Shown here one piece after another: positions 38,001 to 51,692 of a stretch of 64,000 bases of DNA. The notes beneath the pieces were generated by a model that was not told where the DNA came from, did no database searches, and saw nothing but the letters and a program-made list of their open reading frames with translations. Position 1 is the first letter of the stretch, and every line of letters starts with the position of its first letter. Position numbers and translations under genes: made by a program. Source of the stretch: Diploscapter coronatus (taxonomy: Eukaryota; Nematoda; Chromadorea; Rhabditida; Rhabditidae); NCBI GenBank assembly GCA_964036155.1, contig OZ038423.1:70943249-71007248 (forward strand), written 5' to 3'.

Positions 38001-41000
38001 CCCAGATGGGAAATCAGGGACATTAGTGGTACTAATCCCTCAAAGAATAAGTTTGCTTCCTTGAAAATAAGAAAAATCGCACTTTTTCATCGATCGCCTT
38101 CTCATCCATACAGGAATCGTAATAGATTTGCGAAAGTTTCATCGATTTTGATGCAGACTCACGATCGGAGCTTTCCAAAATATCTAAAATTACAATTTCC
38201 TAGCGACGAATTATAATCTCAAGATTTTTCAAGTTATGAGCATTATATTTTGTTCTGAACAGACTTTGTGATTTATGTCTTACTATGTGAACCTCACGCT
38301 GAAAAATCGGAAGATTCGTGTAGGTTCAAATTTCTAGGAATATAAAGTTTACCTTTGAGCTGCCGATCCAAATCCCTCCTCATTTCATTTAATACTGCGA
38401 CTTTCTTCTCGTGCTCTGGAACGACCTTGTGTACGGAATACCGACCACAGGCGAATTCGTAGAAATCTTCACACGGATTCACATTCTTGTTCATGTTATT
38501 TAAATAATTCGCGGCTAAAATATAAAATGTATAGTTAAAAATTAGGAATAGGTTATATAATATTATATTACAGGTCTGAAAAAGACTGATCTTCATTCTC
38601 TAACTTACCTAATCGAACGCATTCCTGCGTAAGACAGAGGCCATCCTCACTAACCACCTCCCGAACTACTTCGACTGAGTTTGTACTTGGAAATGACTTC
38701 GACGATTCGCCATCCTTGCAGTTTGATTGATGAACTGAAATAATTGTTCAACATAATAAGAGAGCACCTATTCAAGAGTTTAACTAAAATAGAATCTGTA
38801 AATTATCCGACCGCACTTTATGATACGAACAAAGCTGGTCTTCACAGCTATAATGAATTTTAAGGAGAATAATAATAATAATAGAGTTATTGAATCAAAT
38901 TTCTACCCGCTATCGATTTAAATCCATCAGTTAGTACTGCAATGGCTGTGACGAATGCAATCGAAACGAACAGCGTGACGATGAATAGAGCCGCGAACAG
39001 AGCTGCCAGACGGGAGCTCCTGGAAAAAATCAATAAATCGATAAAAAAATTAGCATAATTTTTATCAAATTAGTTTTTGATCAGTATTTATGAGGATCAG
39101 CCTTATGTTAAAGTCAGAGAATGATGTCTTGAAAAGTAAAAAGAAATTATAATTTTGTTCTACCTTCGCTTCTCTCTGAGTCTTTCTATGGTATTTAGAG
39201 AGTCAATTTCTCTGGCGAAATGAAATAACGCAATAATCAACTTGATGGAGTGCTTTAGAATAGTAATGTTTGTGAAAATGTGGAGAGCAGTGTATAGGAT
39301 GTGTCTACTGTTCTACTCTTCAGTCCAATTGCACCATTTTTTTTATTTTCCTTCCAGCTTTATCCTAGGCTTTTCTCGCCTAAGCCGACTTTCCAGCTGT
39401 CTTTTTCTAATTTTGCGCGCCACCTCAAATCTTCACGCCCGACGGCAAATTACAGAGAAAGAATGTGACAAAGCTGATTGGAGAGAGAGGAAGAGAGAAA
39501 GGAAAATATAATGCTGACCAGACAGTGAAAGACAGACACAGCGCGAAGGAGCCCAAGAAAGCTCGCGCATTCTCTCTAAATATTTCCCCTTTCTTTTCCA
39601 GCCTGTTTCCGGAATTGTTTCAGTTTTTCTGCATCTTTTCTCCTCGCTATTTCCAACTTTTTGCAGCATTCCTTATCTTCTCTCTTCTTTTTTATCGATA
39701 ATAGCAAGCGTATAGAACATCGTCTTTACATGGCAGATAATCTGGTGATCAGTTAACTGAACATCGCGTAATTGATTACGTCAGATATTGATTACTGATT
39801 GGAATGACGATATCGTGAATGACAAGCTTAACAAATCAAATAGAAATTCGTAAATGAGATGAATCAAAAATCTTCCGATTTTTTGCCAACCCTACAAATT
39901 ATTACATGTGTGAATGATAAACTCTTTACAATAATTAAAACAAATTTTTTATCTCAGAATATTAATTCCCACTAATTTCAACGTCCCCTATTTCTTCAAG
40001 ATGCAATATTTTGGACCCGACGTATGTTGCAATTCTTTTTTTTCAAGTCCTTCCGTGTTTATCTACTTCTGCCATCGGCAATGCAGTTGCAAAGCCACTG
40101 GCCACCAGGCTATTTTGAATGGCCGAGTGGCTCAGTGGTCGTGCGATGAATACAGAATTGCCTATGTCCTTCGACCCAAACCCACTCGAAGTCAAGTATT
40201 TTTAACAAGAAAAGCCCCGCTACCAAAAGATATCCGCGGAAAAGAAACAACCTAGGGGGGAAAGGGGAAAGATCGAACGATGCGGGGAAGTTCAGACATC
40301 ACAAATCTATAATTCTGGTGATTCTTAAAAGATAATTAAGAAAAGATGAACCTAAAATCAACTTTGAAAGCTAGAGACAGATTTTAAAACAACTCCTTTA
40401 AAGTCTTTTTTCTTTCTACAAGAAAGTGCAAACAGACTCAACGAAATAAATCAGCTTTCTGGGATTTTTTTTTCAAATTTAGGGTATCTTCATCAAATTA
40501 TATTTTATTTCAAAAATCGATCATCCTACCAATTTCCCCTCCAACTACCTCATAGCTATGGCCAGGAAACCATTAATTACACCGTTTTAGATCAAAACTC
40601 GAATGACTTCTAATAAATTCGCCCACAAGTGTGATTTAAAATGCTCAAACTAAAAAGAAAAAGGGTCGTCGTCTCATTTTTCGTGGATTTTATTGAGCCC
40701 ATTTCTCATTTCGTGTTTTCCTGCTAGAAAAAATGAGAAGATTGCTGAAAGGTGATAGGTAACGAGGTAATGATAGCTTCTAAATAATGAGATAAGAAAG
40801 AGCTGAAAAGAATAGGAAGAACGCCTTCCACAGGAGATTTATTGTTATCGCAACTCGGTAATAACAGAAATTATGAGGTGAACAATTTGGCGGATAAATG
40901 AATGGCCTCGAAAGTGATGAGAAAGGAATGAAAAGTTCCGATAAAAATTTTAGTAAAAATAATCAATCTGCAATACTTACTTGTTTCTCTCAAACAATTT

Positions 41001-41021
41001 TGTGATCGAGAAATCTCCCAT
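35091..41021 (-). CDS. neprilysin-like M13 zinc metallopeptidase
   Basis: ATG at 41021 starts a short exon ([13 protein letters not shown]) that splices over a 1.96-kb intron to [20 protein letters not shown], a single signal-anchor helix (about 39015-38910), making a type II membrane ectoenzyme. The ectodomain begins ECVRL...[12 protein letters not shown] (about 38480), the M13 hallmark. The zinc site [10 protein letters not shown] is at about 35965-35935 and GENIADAGG, carrying the third zinc ligand Glu, is at about 35650-35610. The last exon ends in [17 protein letters not shown], the conserved C-terminal Trp, with TGA at 35091. The enzyme should cleave small extracellular peptides such as neuropeptides. 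Nematodes have many nep paralogues, so I give no symbol. All catalytic motifs are intact. Confidence 0.95.
40119..40203 (+). ncRNA. possible RNA polymerase III element or tRNA-derived relic
   Basis: TGGCTCAGTGG (40128-40138) is a near-perfect A-box, TTCGA (40170-40174) resembles a B-box core at tRNA-like spacing, and a five-T run (40199-40203) could terminate transcription. The sequence does not fold into a canonical tRNA: the 3' half makes a CTTCGA/TCGAAG stem instead of a T-arm. It lies on the opposite strand within the first intron of the neprilysin gene. It could be a tRNA-derived SINE fragment or chance. Confidence 0.25.
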
Positions 41022-42128
41022 GATTATTCCAAATTCTTTAGCCGCAATTATTAGATCTTATAAATCTGTCCATTTATGTTAATTAGCTAATTATGACAAT
41101 TGATTAGGCTAATTATGTGATTGCCATGAAAAAGGTGAAGCCAATCAATGAAATGCCTCTTTGACAACAGAGAACAAGTCACGAAATCCCTTGCTTTCCA
41201 ATGATTTCCAGTGGCAGCCTTCAGGCCACGCCTCTTTCCAACGCAGAAAACGCATTTTGGCCGGCTTTTTCCAGTCATGTTTCCTGCTTTTTCAAAATCG
41301 CTTGACAGGAAAAACAGAACTTGCGTACAAAGGACGACAAAATTAGGATAATTAAAAACTTTTAAATTAAACATCTTCTATTCATAATTTTCAGAGGACT
41401 ATATCTAAAGTAAAGGATTAAAGATAGGTTATTTTTTGTCTATGAATTTTCAAATTGATTGTCTAAAAAATTCAAGATACAAAATTTGAATAAAATAATT
41501 CGCTCTATTAAACCTTCAAAAACCCCCGCAAAACATTCGGTTGTGTACTTCGGCAAATAGTTCGCATTTTTATGACGCAACTTCAAGTTACATAGGCAAT
41601 TTTGAAGGAAGGAGTCGCAATCAGAGATCAATTCTAGACACAGAACCCGAGAAGAGAGTTCCGAGAAGCAGACAGAGAAATGATAGGTTTGAAAATGAGT
41701 GACAGAAGACACGACAAGGATGGGGATGAATAGATCAACAATCGAAGAGATAAGGAAGCTAAAAAATGATGAATCAATGCACAAAAGGACGAAACACATA
41801 TTTACAAAATATCTAAGAATATTGTGTGGATGCTTGAATAAACTAGCATCTTATTAGGCTTTTTCCTACGAATATTCTTATCTAACAATAAGCGCATCGG
41901 TATTTTATCTAAACTCTATCACTACTAATATAATGTTTCAAGCTTTCCAATTTTATGATTAAATAATCTCTACAAATTATTTAAAAATGGAATATTCTAT
42001 GGATAACAGACTCGTAAATGTATCTATTAGGAATAAATTTGAAAAAATCAAAATAAGATTTATACAAAATAAAAATATCGACCAACCTATCATGATCAAT
42101 AGGCTCTTCAGTGCCATCGCTGCTAACC
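41022..42128. other. spacer upstream of neprilysin
   Basis: No supported gene. It should hold the neprilysin promoter and the 3' UTR of the small gene at 42129. Long ORFs here (up to 119 codons on the - strand) have no recognisable features. Confidence 0.45.
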
Positions 42129-43366
42129 TCACTCGTCTCGATCGAGCATGAAGGCCGAGTCGCTGCCGTCGTTGGTTGCAAACGACGGCTGAAATATTTA
42201 TTTAAAAAATGTTTTCTAAATTTCTAACTTTGATCCTATTTTTAAAATTTAGCTACTCCTTTAATTGATTCCTAATATTTTTATATGACATTAAATACAT
42301 TTTTGGTGAAAAATTACCACTTGTGGATTTTCTCCTCGACGGATACGATTTTGGCCAGCTTGGAAACTTTTAGAAAATTTTAAAAATAAATTCGAATGTC
42401 TTAGGAAAAAGTCGATAATGTTTTAGAGCATTAGAACATCTGTCTTTCTGAGGCGATTTCAGTGGAAAGAACTGCAAATCTCCAAAAATGACCAGCAGAA
42501 ATGGGGGAGGCTGAACTTTGTGTATTTCTTGTTCTTTTTGCAGCAGAAGTGTGGAGTGTCCGGGCCTTTGCTTATTTTTCTTGCTTGCTTATTTTCTGTT
42601 TCTTCTATTTTCTGTCCTGTTAAGAGGCAACATTGTTAACGACAAAGCAGCGCTATATTGTCACTGTGAGCTGCGTTTTGAAAGGATGAAGGGCAAAAAA
42701 ATGAAAGTCCGAGGGGACTATTTTCAATTTCCCAAAATTATAATGATTTTTAATTTTGTAGATTTTTTGAAAAAAAAACTCACATGTTACAAACATGGTA
42801 ATTTCTCTTATATGTCGTGATATTGTCTGGAAAATAATGATTTGAGTGAAGATCGTAATTTCAGAAAAAAATCACCAATTATCAACACCTTCATTCATAG
42901 CATCAATCAATTTTTTCTCTAAATTCCTTTCCCTTGTTTTCAAATATTTTGTGATCAGTGTTCGGACGATTCCCGGAAATATTTCGAGAGCTTTTCGAAA
43001 TCCGGTTAAACATTCGAAAGCTGCGGTAGGGGCAACTTGAAAAGGCACAAAGGAAAAACATTTTGACGCTTAGGAAGGTCAATGAGAAATTGGATGAAGA
43101 TCAGCTTGAAAACATTATCATCTGATTGAAAAGAATGAATAAGACGTATATGTTATTCGTTCTTCTAGTCTACGTTCAAGATCACTTCCTTTCAGTTTGA
43201 AGAATATTTCGATTTAAATTTGAAGAATGTTAAAATTTTAAAGATACCTGGATTTATCGAACGGCGATATGAAGTTGAATGGCATCGCCGGTGGGGTGAT
43301 GTGGAAGAAGGAGGTCTTGTTGTAGCTCCATCCCGTGCTCAGGTCCTTGTTTCGGCGAATTGTCAT
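42129..43366 (-). CDS. orphan 75-residue protein
   Basis: Three exons (43366-43248, about 42372-42320, about 42190-42129) join with compatible phases. The protein begins MTIRRNKDLSTGWSYNK and contains TPPAMPFNFISPFDKSS, then a basic RIRRGENPQV and an acidic end FMLDRDE. There is no signal peptide, membrane helix or domain I recognise. An acceptor (CTTTCAG) lies about 14 bases before the ATG, suggesting trans-splicing. The coding exons are GC-richer than their surroundings, which supports a real gene. Function unknown. Confidence 0.55.
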
Positions 43367-45328
43367 TCACAAGAAAAAATCTGAAAGAAAGAAAATATTA
43401 GCAAGCTATTTTAAATAATTTCTGAAAAAGTATTGAAATGTAGTCCAAAACATTAGATATTCAGGAAAAATAATGAGTGAAAAAATCTAAATTTTAAAAA
43501 TTATTCCATTATCAGTAGTGAATATTCAAAATCAGGAGAATTTCTCGAACAAAGAATGCGACTTGAAAAGGATCAAGATTTAAAAGAAGCAAAAGAAACG
43601 AAAAACAAAAGCCGCCTGGGATGCTATGCGAGAATGTGGACGCAACAGATGATGATATGAAGTGGATATTGGTTGCAGCGAAGAAGAAAATGAGGAAAAT
43701 AGAAGAAGCAGAAAGACGCGATGAAAAACGGCCCGCTTCAAGTGGCTCGGGCACGAAACTATCGCCAAATCAGATCCGAGAAAATTCGCACGTATAAAAA
43801 TGTGATAAAAGGCTCGAAAACGAAAATTTGAGAGTCAGAGGAAAAGTGTTACCAAAGATGCTTACTAATAAGAAATTCGACAGGTAAGGTATAGGTAAGC
43901 ATCGTCATTCCCTACTTTAGGTAAAGTACCAGTACGATATTTTGCCTCTGTGAACAAGCCAGATGCTAACTACAGCTTCAGCGCTAACTCGAAGTGAAGT
44001 TACTAGACCATTTATACCACGAAAAATGAAAAATTCGCGAAGATCAACCATAAAAATCACAAAATTTGAAAAGAAATCATCGTTCACATTTCAAGAGAAT
44101 TGACATGAAATAGAAAAATCTTACAATTGAAAAACCTGAAGAATCTTCGTAGCACATTAGGACTTTTGAGGCAGGCCTTTCAGTGACTGTCTTGATTCCC
44201 ACTGAATGGGGTATCATGTTACATCACGCTTAGTCTGTTTGCCTCTTTCAGATGTTTCTGTTCTCCTTCTTGCAGTTTTCAGTCAAGAAAGTCTTTCGCT
44301 TCTCTAATTTGTTGACCGTTGTCCAGTTCGATTTTTATGAGGATTATTTCTAGGAGTTGCGCAAATCTGAGAAACAAACTAATGGTGACGAGATGATAAA
44401 GAAATAATGAGTAGAGAAAAGGTAATGAAGAACAATGAACCAAAACCTTGGAATTATGAATACCGCATGTTCAATAATTTGAGAATTTTCATTTTGCGGG
44501 CATCTTCTAATAGTGGGGCGTCCCAAAGAGAGTCTGACAATGATGAGAATAGAAGAGCATGCTTTTCGACTAGAGAAAATACGGTGATTCGAAAACCTCT
44601 AGTATCAGCAATTTTTGACAAATTTCCTAGCCTGATAAAGCGTGCTGCGCAAGTCACTATTGGAGTTAAGCTTGGTTTACTTATTTTTGATATATTATTT
44701 AGGTTTATCTTCGCATTTGATTCAGAATCATACAAGCTATCATATAATCTATTGCCATTAGTTGTCCGAAAGCAGCCAATTTTGGATTAAAATTATCCAT
44801 AAAAAACTAAATTATTTTGAACTAAGATAGCACTCTTTCATAAAATCGAATTCTATTGTCGACTGTCAACGCTGGAGTTTACGCTTATAGCAATGATAAT
44901 CGCACATATTGTGTTGAAGTTACGTTCTTATGAACCATATGATTAGGCCTTGGCCTCGCCCAGTTGTAACCTTGTTGCGACGTTGTGCACCGCCTTCTAA
45001 CGCGCTAATTTTGACTATCGTTGTGGCAATTGAGCGCGTTTATTCCTCTTTTCTTCCATTTGTTTGGATCGTTCATTCTTTTTCTTGTATTTTCCCTCCA
45101 TCTTGGTAAGCATTTCTTTTTTATTCGAGCGTAATTGTCGTAGAACGTTTCCAAGTAATAAAGTTCATAAGGTTGTGGTTTCTTTCTACGCATATTTTTC
45201 GAATTTTCCATCCAATTTTAACCAATTTACTCACTAAACCCCGCGAATCCCCCTTTCTTTCGCTTACTTTTACTCGCATAACTTTTCGAAATCTATTTTT
45301 TGTTTTTTTCCCTTTTAATTCTTTTCAA
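43367..45328. other. divergent spacer
   Basis: This separates the - strand orphan from the + strand Nup88-like gene. An ORF at 44407-44790 (127 codons) starts with ATG but has no family resemblance, splice partners or coding-like composition, so it is not called. A dispersed-motif variant (GCGAAGATCAACC) is at about 44037. Confidence 0.45.
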
Positions 45329-45336
45329 AATTTCAG
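45329..45336 (+). promoter_or_regulatory. probable spliced-leader acceptor of the Nup88-like gene
   Basis: A polypyrimidine tract ending AATTTCAG stops three bases before the ATG at 45340. With no upstream exon in sight, this is the expected trans-splice site, and it fixes the start. Confidence 0.6.
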
Positions 45337-45339
45337 AAT

Positions 45340-48300
45340 ATGCTACTTACCGGCGTGAACAAGTTATTCGAGGGTAAAAATCTGCTCCTGGCGAGGTTCG
45401 AGTTAAAATTTTGTCATTTTTAAATTTGAATCTCTCTAATTTGATTTTATTTTAGACATCGCTCCAAGCGTGTCCTGGTTTATTCCGATGGCGGTTTGTA
45501 TCTCCTTCACGGATTCATCTACGAAAATGGGCAACTCTCCATCGCCAAGAAAATCGTAGGATTTTTAAAATTTGATTTTTCTAAATTATTTTTTCAGAAA
45601 ATCAGTCTGTTTCCCTCGATCCCTACATCTGAATCTATCCAACAAATGGCCATTTCTCCGGGAGGTTCGTTAAATTTCGAATTAAAAAATTACGTGAAAG
45701 TTTTTCGAAAGACTAGACATTCTTAGGCAAAATGGTATGTTGAAGAGATTATTTTGTGATAGCTTCTTCGAATAAAAAACTACTTTTACAAACTTTCTAG
45801 TCCGTCATTCTCGAAAAAAATACTGTAAATTTAGGATCTTCTGTCGTGCTGTGGTCCGCAGAAAAAGTCTACGTCGTGAGGCTGGGAAATGAGTTGGTGC
45901 ATTTGGATGAAAGCCGACCGGACTACGTTTGCGAGTAAGGAATTCTTTTTCCGATTTTGAAACATAAATTAGTTTTATACTAAGTTTGTTTGACTTTTTT
46001 CTGTATTTATTATTTTGAGCTACTGTAAATTAAAAATGACTTGTTTTGATGAACTTTTTATTTCAAAGTTTATTTTTGAAACATTATTTGAAAAGTATGA
46101 TTACTGTAGCTTTTCGTTTATTTTTCATTTCAGATGCCAATCGGTGAATTTGTCTGAATCCAGGAGAAAATCTCAAATTCTCGAGGTCCGTTGGCTCAAC
46201 GACACTGAAGAGTCGTTCAACGTCTTTACCGTTCTCTTCGATAACAATACTATCGGGTATTTCTATTTATTTAAATTAAAAATTTTAAAAATAATAAATA
46301 GTGAAATAATGAGTTTATTCAAAATAATGCGAATTTGGTATTTTCCTGAAAAAAATCAAAATTAGAAAAAAAAAACTTCTTGACCTTTTAGTTTTCTAGA
46401 CTGAATCTATTATTCTAATTTTAGCGTTCATTTCGCTGAGGCTGCTTTGGATGGGCCGAGCCAGACGGTGGATTTCAACTCTGTCGTTGGCTGTTCCGGG
46501 GACGGAGATCATTTCGGTCAGACCAACACTTTCGGGCTGTTCAAGAGATTGGGTAATTTTTTATTTAATTTACTCATCTTTAATTTGTTTTTAATTGCAG
46601 TATCCTTTGACGTCCTGCCCTCTTCAAAATTCGCGATGACGAACGATTTGATCGCTGTGGATTCGGGTAAAAAAATTTGAATTGAAAAGAAAAGTAAATA
46701 TAAACATTCAAATGATTTAAAATAATTCAGAAGGCGAGATCTACCTAGCCCACATCGATCTCTCCGCTCATTCGGACCCGGCCGCAGTCAGGGCCCTCAT
46801 CCCTCCAACCGCTTTGCCCACAGAGTCCTTGGCCATCAGAGTGATAAGGCATCCGAATAGCTCGGTAGGATTTTTAAAATTATTTATTTGTTTTTATCCC
46901 AACTTTGTCTATTTTAATTATTTTTAGATTTTCGTTCTTCTGGCGATTCTTTCTGGCGGAAACACGATCTCTCACGTCCTGGCTATTCCAAATGAAAGGG
47001 ATCTTTATGAGTGAGATTTTCTGCTAATTTCTACAAATATTATTACTTCGGCGATTGAGGAAGCTGATAGTTTTAAACTAATTTTGATTTCAGCCTGTAC
47101 CTCCACGATCAGTATTGTCTGGAGAAGAACGTCGGGATCTGCAACTTGAATGTCGACATTTCGGATAATTCTTCGTATCTTCTCGCAACTGATCGAGTTC
47201 TGATTCGGGTCGATCTTTCCAAGCTGCTCAACGACTTCTATGAGCTGCCTCAAAATGCGGCCGTGTAAGTTCATTCTTTAAAATTTGTTTCTTAACCCGT
47301 GATTTAAAAATTTTACACTTCAGACTCCCCACGACTTCTCAGGCTCACCAACTCCTTCAGACAATTGGAACGAAAATTCAGAGACAGGCAAGTTTTTTAA
47401 AAGACTTAATTTTTATCTTTTTTACTTTCAGGAAAACTCAGAATTTTTCTGTAGTAACTCCGTCGCAAGAGTGGATGCGAATTTCGTGGAAACTGATGAA
47501 AACGGGCAAAAATACTCTGAACGAGCCTCGGTTTTCCTGGTCGCCACAGAAAATCCGGCTCTTTCGGCGACTATTTTGAGGCATTTTTTAGAAATTTTGT
47601 CTTATTTTCTCATTTTTTAACTCATATTTTTCAGACACGACTTTGAACAACTCGACTCGGATAGTACGTTTCTGAAAAATCGGGAGACTTCCAAAGTTGA
47701 GATCTCCAAAATCGGCGATTTCCAGAAGAAATTCGAGCAGAAGCTCAAAGCCCGGGGTCCGCTTCCTTGTATCAGGTTTATTTTATTTTTTTTATTTTAA
47801 TTTTCTTTAATTACATTTTTCAGCTTGAATCCATCTCTTTCTGAAGAAGAATTACTCACCCACTTCACCACGTTCGTCAAAGCTGTCGGGCTAAGATTCA
47901 AGGTATTTTATTTCTTAATATCATACTTTTGGAAAGTTAGAAAACAAAATTGACACTAAATATGAATGAATTTTAAAATTAAATTTTCAGGAAAACAAGC
48001 AGTTAGTTTCCGAGTTGGTGAACTACGCTGCGGAGCTCACTGATAAGGTACTTTATAATTCATTATATTTTAATCTGGTCTCCGACATTTATTTGAATAC
48101 AAATTTAAAAAATACATTTAATTTAGGCGGAACAACTCGCTGGAAAACGTGCCGAGCTCGGTCTCAAACTGATGGAGAAGTTCAACCAACTGATGGTCAT
48201 GAAGAAAAAGGTCGGCGTGGCCAGGGACAGGATGAATGTGCTCGAGAGGAGATGCGATTTGGTATAATTTTTAAAATTCTAAAATTGTATTTATTTTTCA

Positions 48301-49165
48301 AATGTATTCTTTTTATTTTATTTTTCCTTAGGTCAAATTTTAATTTTTATTCACTTTTCTAAAAAAAATCTTATACAAAAAAGTGACAAATTAATGTTCA
48401 AATCGTATCTTTTCCAGTTTTTTCTCCGAAAAATTTAATGATATAAAAAGTGGTAGAAATGATCGTTCAACCCAAAAATATTTATCTTTCTTATTTTAGT
48501 TTTTTTTTTTTTAATTTCATATTTTTGATTCTTTCCAGATTATGGGCAAAGTCTCCGCCACTCAGCCACCCACGCAATTCGACCAGAAAATGTTCCAGTC
48601 GCTGAACGAAATCAAAAAACAGCTCCTCACCTACGATATTCAGTGCCAGCAGGTGGTTTTCTTAAATATACAGTCCGTTTTATCCTATTCTTTATCATTC
48701 GAAGAAAATTTTTAATTTTATATCTTGTAAAAAACTTATATCAGCCGGAAATTATTCCTAATCCTTTATCATTATACCATTTTACCCGAACGTTTTGCAG
48801 ACGATTTTGAACATCTCCGAGGAAAGGCGTTCTCTGATTGGCACTCAAAGTTTCACGCCGTCTAACTCGGCCAGGAATTTCGTGCTTTCTAGCAAGTAAA
48901 GTTTTAAACTTTTTAAATGATCATAATCCTAAAATGGAAGAATCCCTAATATATAGCTTCTTGACTTCTATTTTTGCTTTACTGTAACAAAACCTGCTTT
49001 ATCGCTAAAATTTGCCAACGTAGCAGCTTTTCAATGAGACATTTTGATTTTATGGATTGCTGTAATTTTAGCACTCAAGAGCTTGACGTCCTGCTGAGAA
49101 GGACCGAAGAGATGAAAGAGCAAATGAAGAAGATCACCAAAGTGCTGCAGGAGACGAACATCTGA
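45340..49165 (+). CDS. Nup88-like nucleoporin
   Basis: Start MLLTGVNKLFEGKNLLLAR, then RVLVYSDGGLYLLHGF. The N-terminal two thirds have the repeating beta-strand character of a propeller (VVLWSAEKVYVVRLGNE at about 45845, VRWLNDTEESFNVFTVLFDN at about 46190, GEIYLAHIDLS at about 46735, HVLAIPNERDLYELYLHDQ at about 47000). The last third is coiled coil (LVSELVNYAAELTDKAEQL, LMEKFNQLMVMKKKVGVARD) and ends with TQELDVLLRRTEEMKEQMKK before TGA at 49163-49165. This order, length (about 640 residues) and the closing helix fit animal Nup88, which docks Nup214 and Nup98 on the cytoplasmic face of the pore and affects nuclear export. There is no single invariant motif, so the call rests on architecture and local similarity. 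Confidence 0.72.
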
Positions 49166-51692
49166 AGTTTCTGGAGAAATCCAAGGTCGTATAAATGTTC
49201 AACGCATTTTTTGGGTTACTGTAACTTTACCTAAGTTTAGACCTGACTATTTTGTAATCTTCACTTGATATCAGGCCCTGGCCACACAGATAAATATGAT
49301 TTTCTCGATACCTATGGGCTAGCCCTCTCAGCATTTGCAAAATTGTTGAAGTTGAATCTAGGTGAGTTTTACGGTTGCCCATTTGTTCTCCAATTTCAAA
49401 CTCTCTCATGAACCGGGTTCGCGATTTTTTTTTTTAAACTTATCTTTGAAGGTTATGCTTGTGAGAATAAAACTTTTAGAAAAATACGGAATTTTTTTTA
49501 TGAAAATGCGAAAATCTATTAGGGTCTTTGTCTATTGTTTGGTTTTGGTATCAAATTTCTCTCTCCGTCTTTCTCATTAAATTTTGGCCTCACTTCATTT
49601 TTCGAAGTACTTGGCAAATAGTCAGACGTTTTTGTGTGGCTTTTCATGAACATTTTTGAATTTTTTTTTAACTTAGCCTCTAAAAATTTTATTTTAAAAT
49701 GATATCATTTTTATAGTGAAGAAAAGTTATATTTTGTTTTAAAAATTGTTCTAAACTTACCATTTTAAAAACTTAGAAGTTTTTTCTAAACATATGACCC
49801 TTAATAATCGATAAATCATTGAGTCTGGTTAAGAATCAAGTTTACCTTCGGGGCGAGTTTATTGTTTGTTGTTAGGAGTAAGTATTCGGGGAAGTGGGGA
49901 AAAAGGTAAGTTAGTCAATTTTCCGGCGCTTTTTCGCGCTTTTCTTGCCGAAAGAACAGTCATACTTTTCAGTCTTCCTGAATGGAACCACTTTACACAG
50001 ATTTTGCAATGTTTTCATATTTTCCTGGGGCTTTAATGTTTCAAAAAGAAAAATCTTGAACTCTGAAATTTTACAAATTTCTAAGGAATACTGGAAATAT
50101 TTACCTTTCCAACTAAAATGTCGAAGTGGGTGTATTTGTCGAAAAGAAATTTTTCGATGTACTAGCCGAATTTTCTCTTTCTTTCTTTTTGTTTTAGCGA
50201 AGACCGCCATTTGCGGTTTGGAAATAGTGATTCACTTTTTTCGCAGTTGCTAGGATTTTTCAGACGCTTTCTTTTTGGAAGCTACATAATTAAAATTTTT
50301 ATATATCTATCTAAATTATCTGAAATTTTAAAATATCATGATTCAGAATATCATTTTTTATATCTAACCTAAATTTTATAATTCTAGTCATTATGCAAAA
50401 TCTTAATGATTCACTTTTTTTTCTTCAAATTTCTTAAACCCTTATCAAAATGATCACTATCGTGAGTATGATTCAGATCTAGAAGATAATTCTAAATTTT
50501 CGAGCATCAATAGTAATATTTCTCGAGTTATTGGGAAACCGTTTGGATGATTCATTGAGAAAACCTTCTTATCTCAGACTATAACTCATAAAATTTCGAT
50601 CTCGATCTAATACTAGCACGGAAAAATTCATTATTTATTTTGTATTTTTTCTTTCTTTCCCTCACTTTTCCCGCTTCTCTAAACTCTCTTATCTTTCTCT
50701 TCATGTTTTTCTCTCTAAGTTTACTCTTTTTCTTTTTCTCTATCTGTTTTGCTTCATATTTTCTGACTCACACATAGTGTTTCGTCATCAAAAAAGCATT
50801 GATCAATCGCCCTTTTCTCAAAATCATTGTTCAGGATGAAAAATTATTCATATATAAAATAAGATTACTCATATTTAAAGTCAAACTTTAGAGTATTAGT
50901 TTACATTTTTCAAATATTTTCTTCTAAAAGTCAAATAGATGACCTCAGAGATTATGCAGAATAGGATGTGAATGATATAAAGAGTCTCCATATTTTTCCA
51001 TATCGAATATCGATTTTTCCAGGCTATTCATGTTTTTTTCCAAACTTTGTATCCATCTTGTATATAGAAAGGCTAAAGTTTAGTTTTTTATTAATTTGTT
51101 TACAAATTTGACTAAATTTCGTATAGCATTCCTGAAATATTTCATTTTCTAAAAAGCCTATGTAATATCCGTTAGTCTCAACTTTTATATGTTCACTAAT
51201 TTCCGTTATCTTTTTATATATCTCAGCTGGTTTCGCATCTTTCTCCCCCCGTAATATGGTCATGTGAATTAGTTACGCAAAGAACGATACACTATAGCTA
51301 ATCGATGAAAAAGTACCGCATCTTCAAAACGAGAAACCATTTTGGTAAATAAATGAACCATTTCTATGGTCCCACTTTTTGAATTTCCATACTTTGACCA
51401 CTTTTCTACTGCTTATCAAAATGATCTCATTATCAGTTGCACACATTAGCATTGCTTTTCTACATTACGATTCTCATTCCTATTCACTCTTATTATTGAT
51501 TTCGACTAGCTTATGAACGGCACTCTGAGGTAAAAGCCGAATATTCTGTGCCGTATACAATCCGAGAGATTCAGCCTATCCTTCATCATTACACGACTTC
51601 AAATATCTACTACTGTATATTTTCTGTGACTTGTATCTTTCAAATATTCAGTGCCTTATTTAATCTGTGAATACTCCCTATCCTTCAAAATT
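49166..51692. other. gene-poor spacer
   Basis: About 2.5 kb with long T-rich tracts and ORFs of up to about 100 codons without features. It includes the Nup88-like 3' UTR and the transporter promoter. A pyrimidine-rich run (about 50640-50760, TTTCTCT repeats) is low complexity. I see no RNA gene. Confidence 0.45.

Noticed and set aside
44407..44790. 127-codon ATG-initiated ORF between the orphan and the Nup88-like gene
   Set aside because: No domain, signal peptide or splice partner; composition like its AT-rich surroundings; a long ORF on the opposite strand overlaps it. Chance is likely at this length in 64 kb.
50640..50770. Pyrimidine-rich tract as possible regulatory array
   Set aside because: No regular repeat unit or conserved motif could be read; it looks like ordinary low-complexity sequence.
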